Assembly: GCA_022548915.1 (NCBI GenBank)
Contig: JAKZES010000004.1
Span: 116,837 to 180,836, forward strand
Direction of reading: 5' to 3'
DNA: 64,000 nucleotides
Source of the DNA: Verrucomicrobiaceae bacterium E54
GTDB taxonomy: Bacteria > Verrucomicrobiota > Verrucomicrobiia > Verrucomicrobiales > Akkermansiaceae
A program made the translations under genes and the position numbers. The notes under the pieces were generated by a model. That model searched no databases, had not been told where the DNA came from, and saw nothing but the letters and a program-made list of their open reading frames with translations. This document shows positions 63,467 through 64,000 of this stretch, piece after piece. Position 1 is the first letter of the stretch. Each line of letters opens with the position of its first letter.

Positions 63467-64000
63467 TCCCGGCTCACTTGCTCGGGTTGGCTTTGACACG
63501 AGAAGTTCCAAGCCGAGGCTAGGCAACGGATACCGGTTGGCGGGATGCTTGGTGATGAGGAGCGAGGATAGGAGGGGGAGGGTTTCCAGCGGGGAGGCGG
63601 TCCGGAGGTTGTTCGCGTTACCGCGAATGCCGTAGGTAAGGAGGCTGGTTGCTAAATGCGAGGACCCCTCTGACAGCAGCCACCTCTCCGTCGAGGGCAC
63701 CCGTCCCGGCCCCACGCCCGGCATTCCCCATCCCGACGAACTGAGAATCACCCTCACCGGCAACCACATCCCCGACACCATGCGACGCACCGCCGAATGG
63801 AGTGCGGAAAGACTCGGGCTGGGGGAACCGTAAGAAAAATGAGAGCATTCCCATCCAAAACTACCATGAACACCGTAGAACGTGCGGCACTTGTCAGTGT
63901 TTTGGGACTGGTACCATTCCAACACCCGTCCGGAGCAGGCGGGCGAGCCCGTGAGGGACTCGCTCGGCCGACTGCTCCGGCGGCGGTAACGGAGCTGCCC
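63462..64000. other. Terminal gap with remnant reading frame and an inverted repeat
   Basis: No intact gene is supported. A plus-strand frame 63636-63833 is open for about 65 codons without start codon and has a protein-like end (LRITLTGNHIPDTMRR, AEWSAERLGLG, stop at 63831): probably the 3' end of a decayed gene. A frame from ATG 63839 is open to the window end but has no recognisable feature. A 9-base inverted repeat (CCGGAGCAG 63930-63938 / CTGCTCCGG 63972-63980) marks a possible hairpin. Confidence 0.4.

Overview
The window reads as a chromosomal stretch of a high-GC (roughly 65%) Verrucomicrobiota bacterium, most like the Verrucomicrobiales (Luteolibacter/Haloferula type). This rests on gene content and style: two unrelated alpha-L-fucosidase families, large secreted proteins with a 'GDGIANVLEFILGGDP' type C-terminus, a YebC paralogue starting MGRAFE-like, a four-helix-bundle gene in a repeat cassette, and many intergenic repeats with inverted arms. 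The assignment is an inference, not a database result.

Layout. 1-9 kb: the 3' part of a giant toxin-like protein, tRNA-Asn, a membrane-anchored coiled-coil protein, a PhoD-like phosphatase, a probable old integration scar (3' half of a tRNA plus an integrase-tail-like remnant) and a GH29 fucosidase. 9-21.7 kb (minus strand): a complex I cluster nuoA-B-C-D-I-H-J-K-L-M-M-N, with two nuoM genes and no nuoE/F/G, interrupted twice by intergenic repeats. 22-31 kb: a fusion of tRNA uridine hydroxylase (TrhO) and an RluA-type pseudouridine synthase, an unusual TPR/beta-helix membrane protein, a GldF/GldG/DUF4340 ABC export-like operon without its ATPase, and pdxH. 31-40.5 kb: a secreted Calx-beta/lamin-tail protein, a GbsR-type regulator, a TIGR01777 epimerase, an AI-2E family permease, heme A synthase, gapA and a spermidine-synthase-like protein. 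40.5-53.3 kb: a secreted GH57-like protein, an ABC-F ATPase, a small anchored protein, RodA, a small helical protein, an RluD-type synthase, a Ser/Thr kinase and ParE. 53.3-59.2 kb: a GH95 fucosidase with an inserted domain, a cupin, an anchored methyltransferase, YebC and a uridine-kinase-like protein. 59.2-63.5 kb: a SahR-like regulator divergent from metK and ahcY, with a four-helix-bundle cassette inserted between metK and ahcY. 63.5-64 kb: no intact gene, only a remnant.

How the genes work together. The clearest systems are the respiratory complex I, with heme A synthase elsewhere in the window pointing to aerobic respiration with heme A oxidases, the SAM/SAH cycle unit (regulator, synthesis and SAH removal), and fucose-polysaccharide breakdown (GH29, GH95).

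Most unusual. (i) The complex I has two NuoM antiporter subunits, and the second lacks the otherwise conserved TM7 lysine. (ii) At least six intergenic elements share one architecture, inverted arms around a short core; one carries a four-helix-bundle gene, suggesting a family of small mobile cassettes. (iii) The TrhO-RluA fusion.
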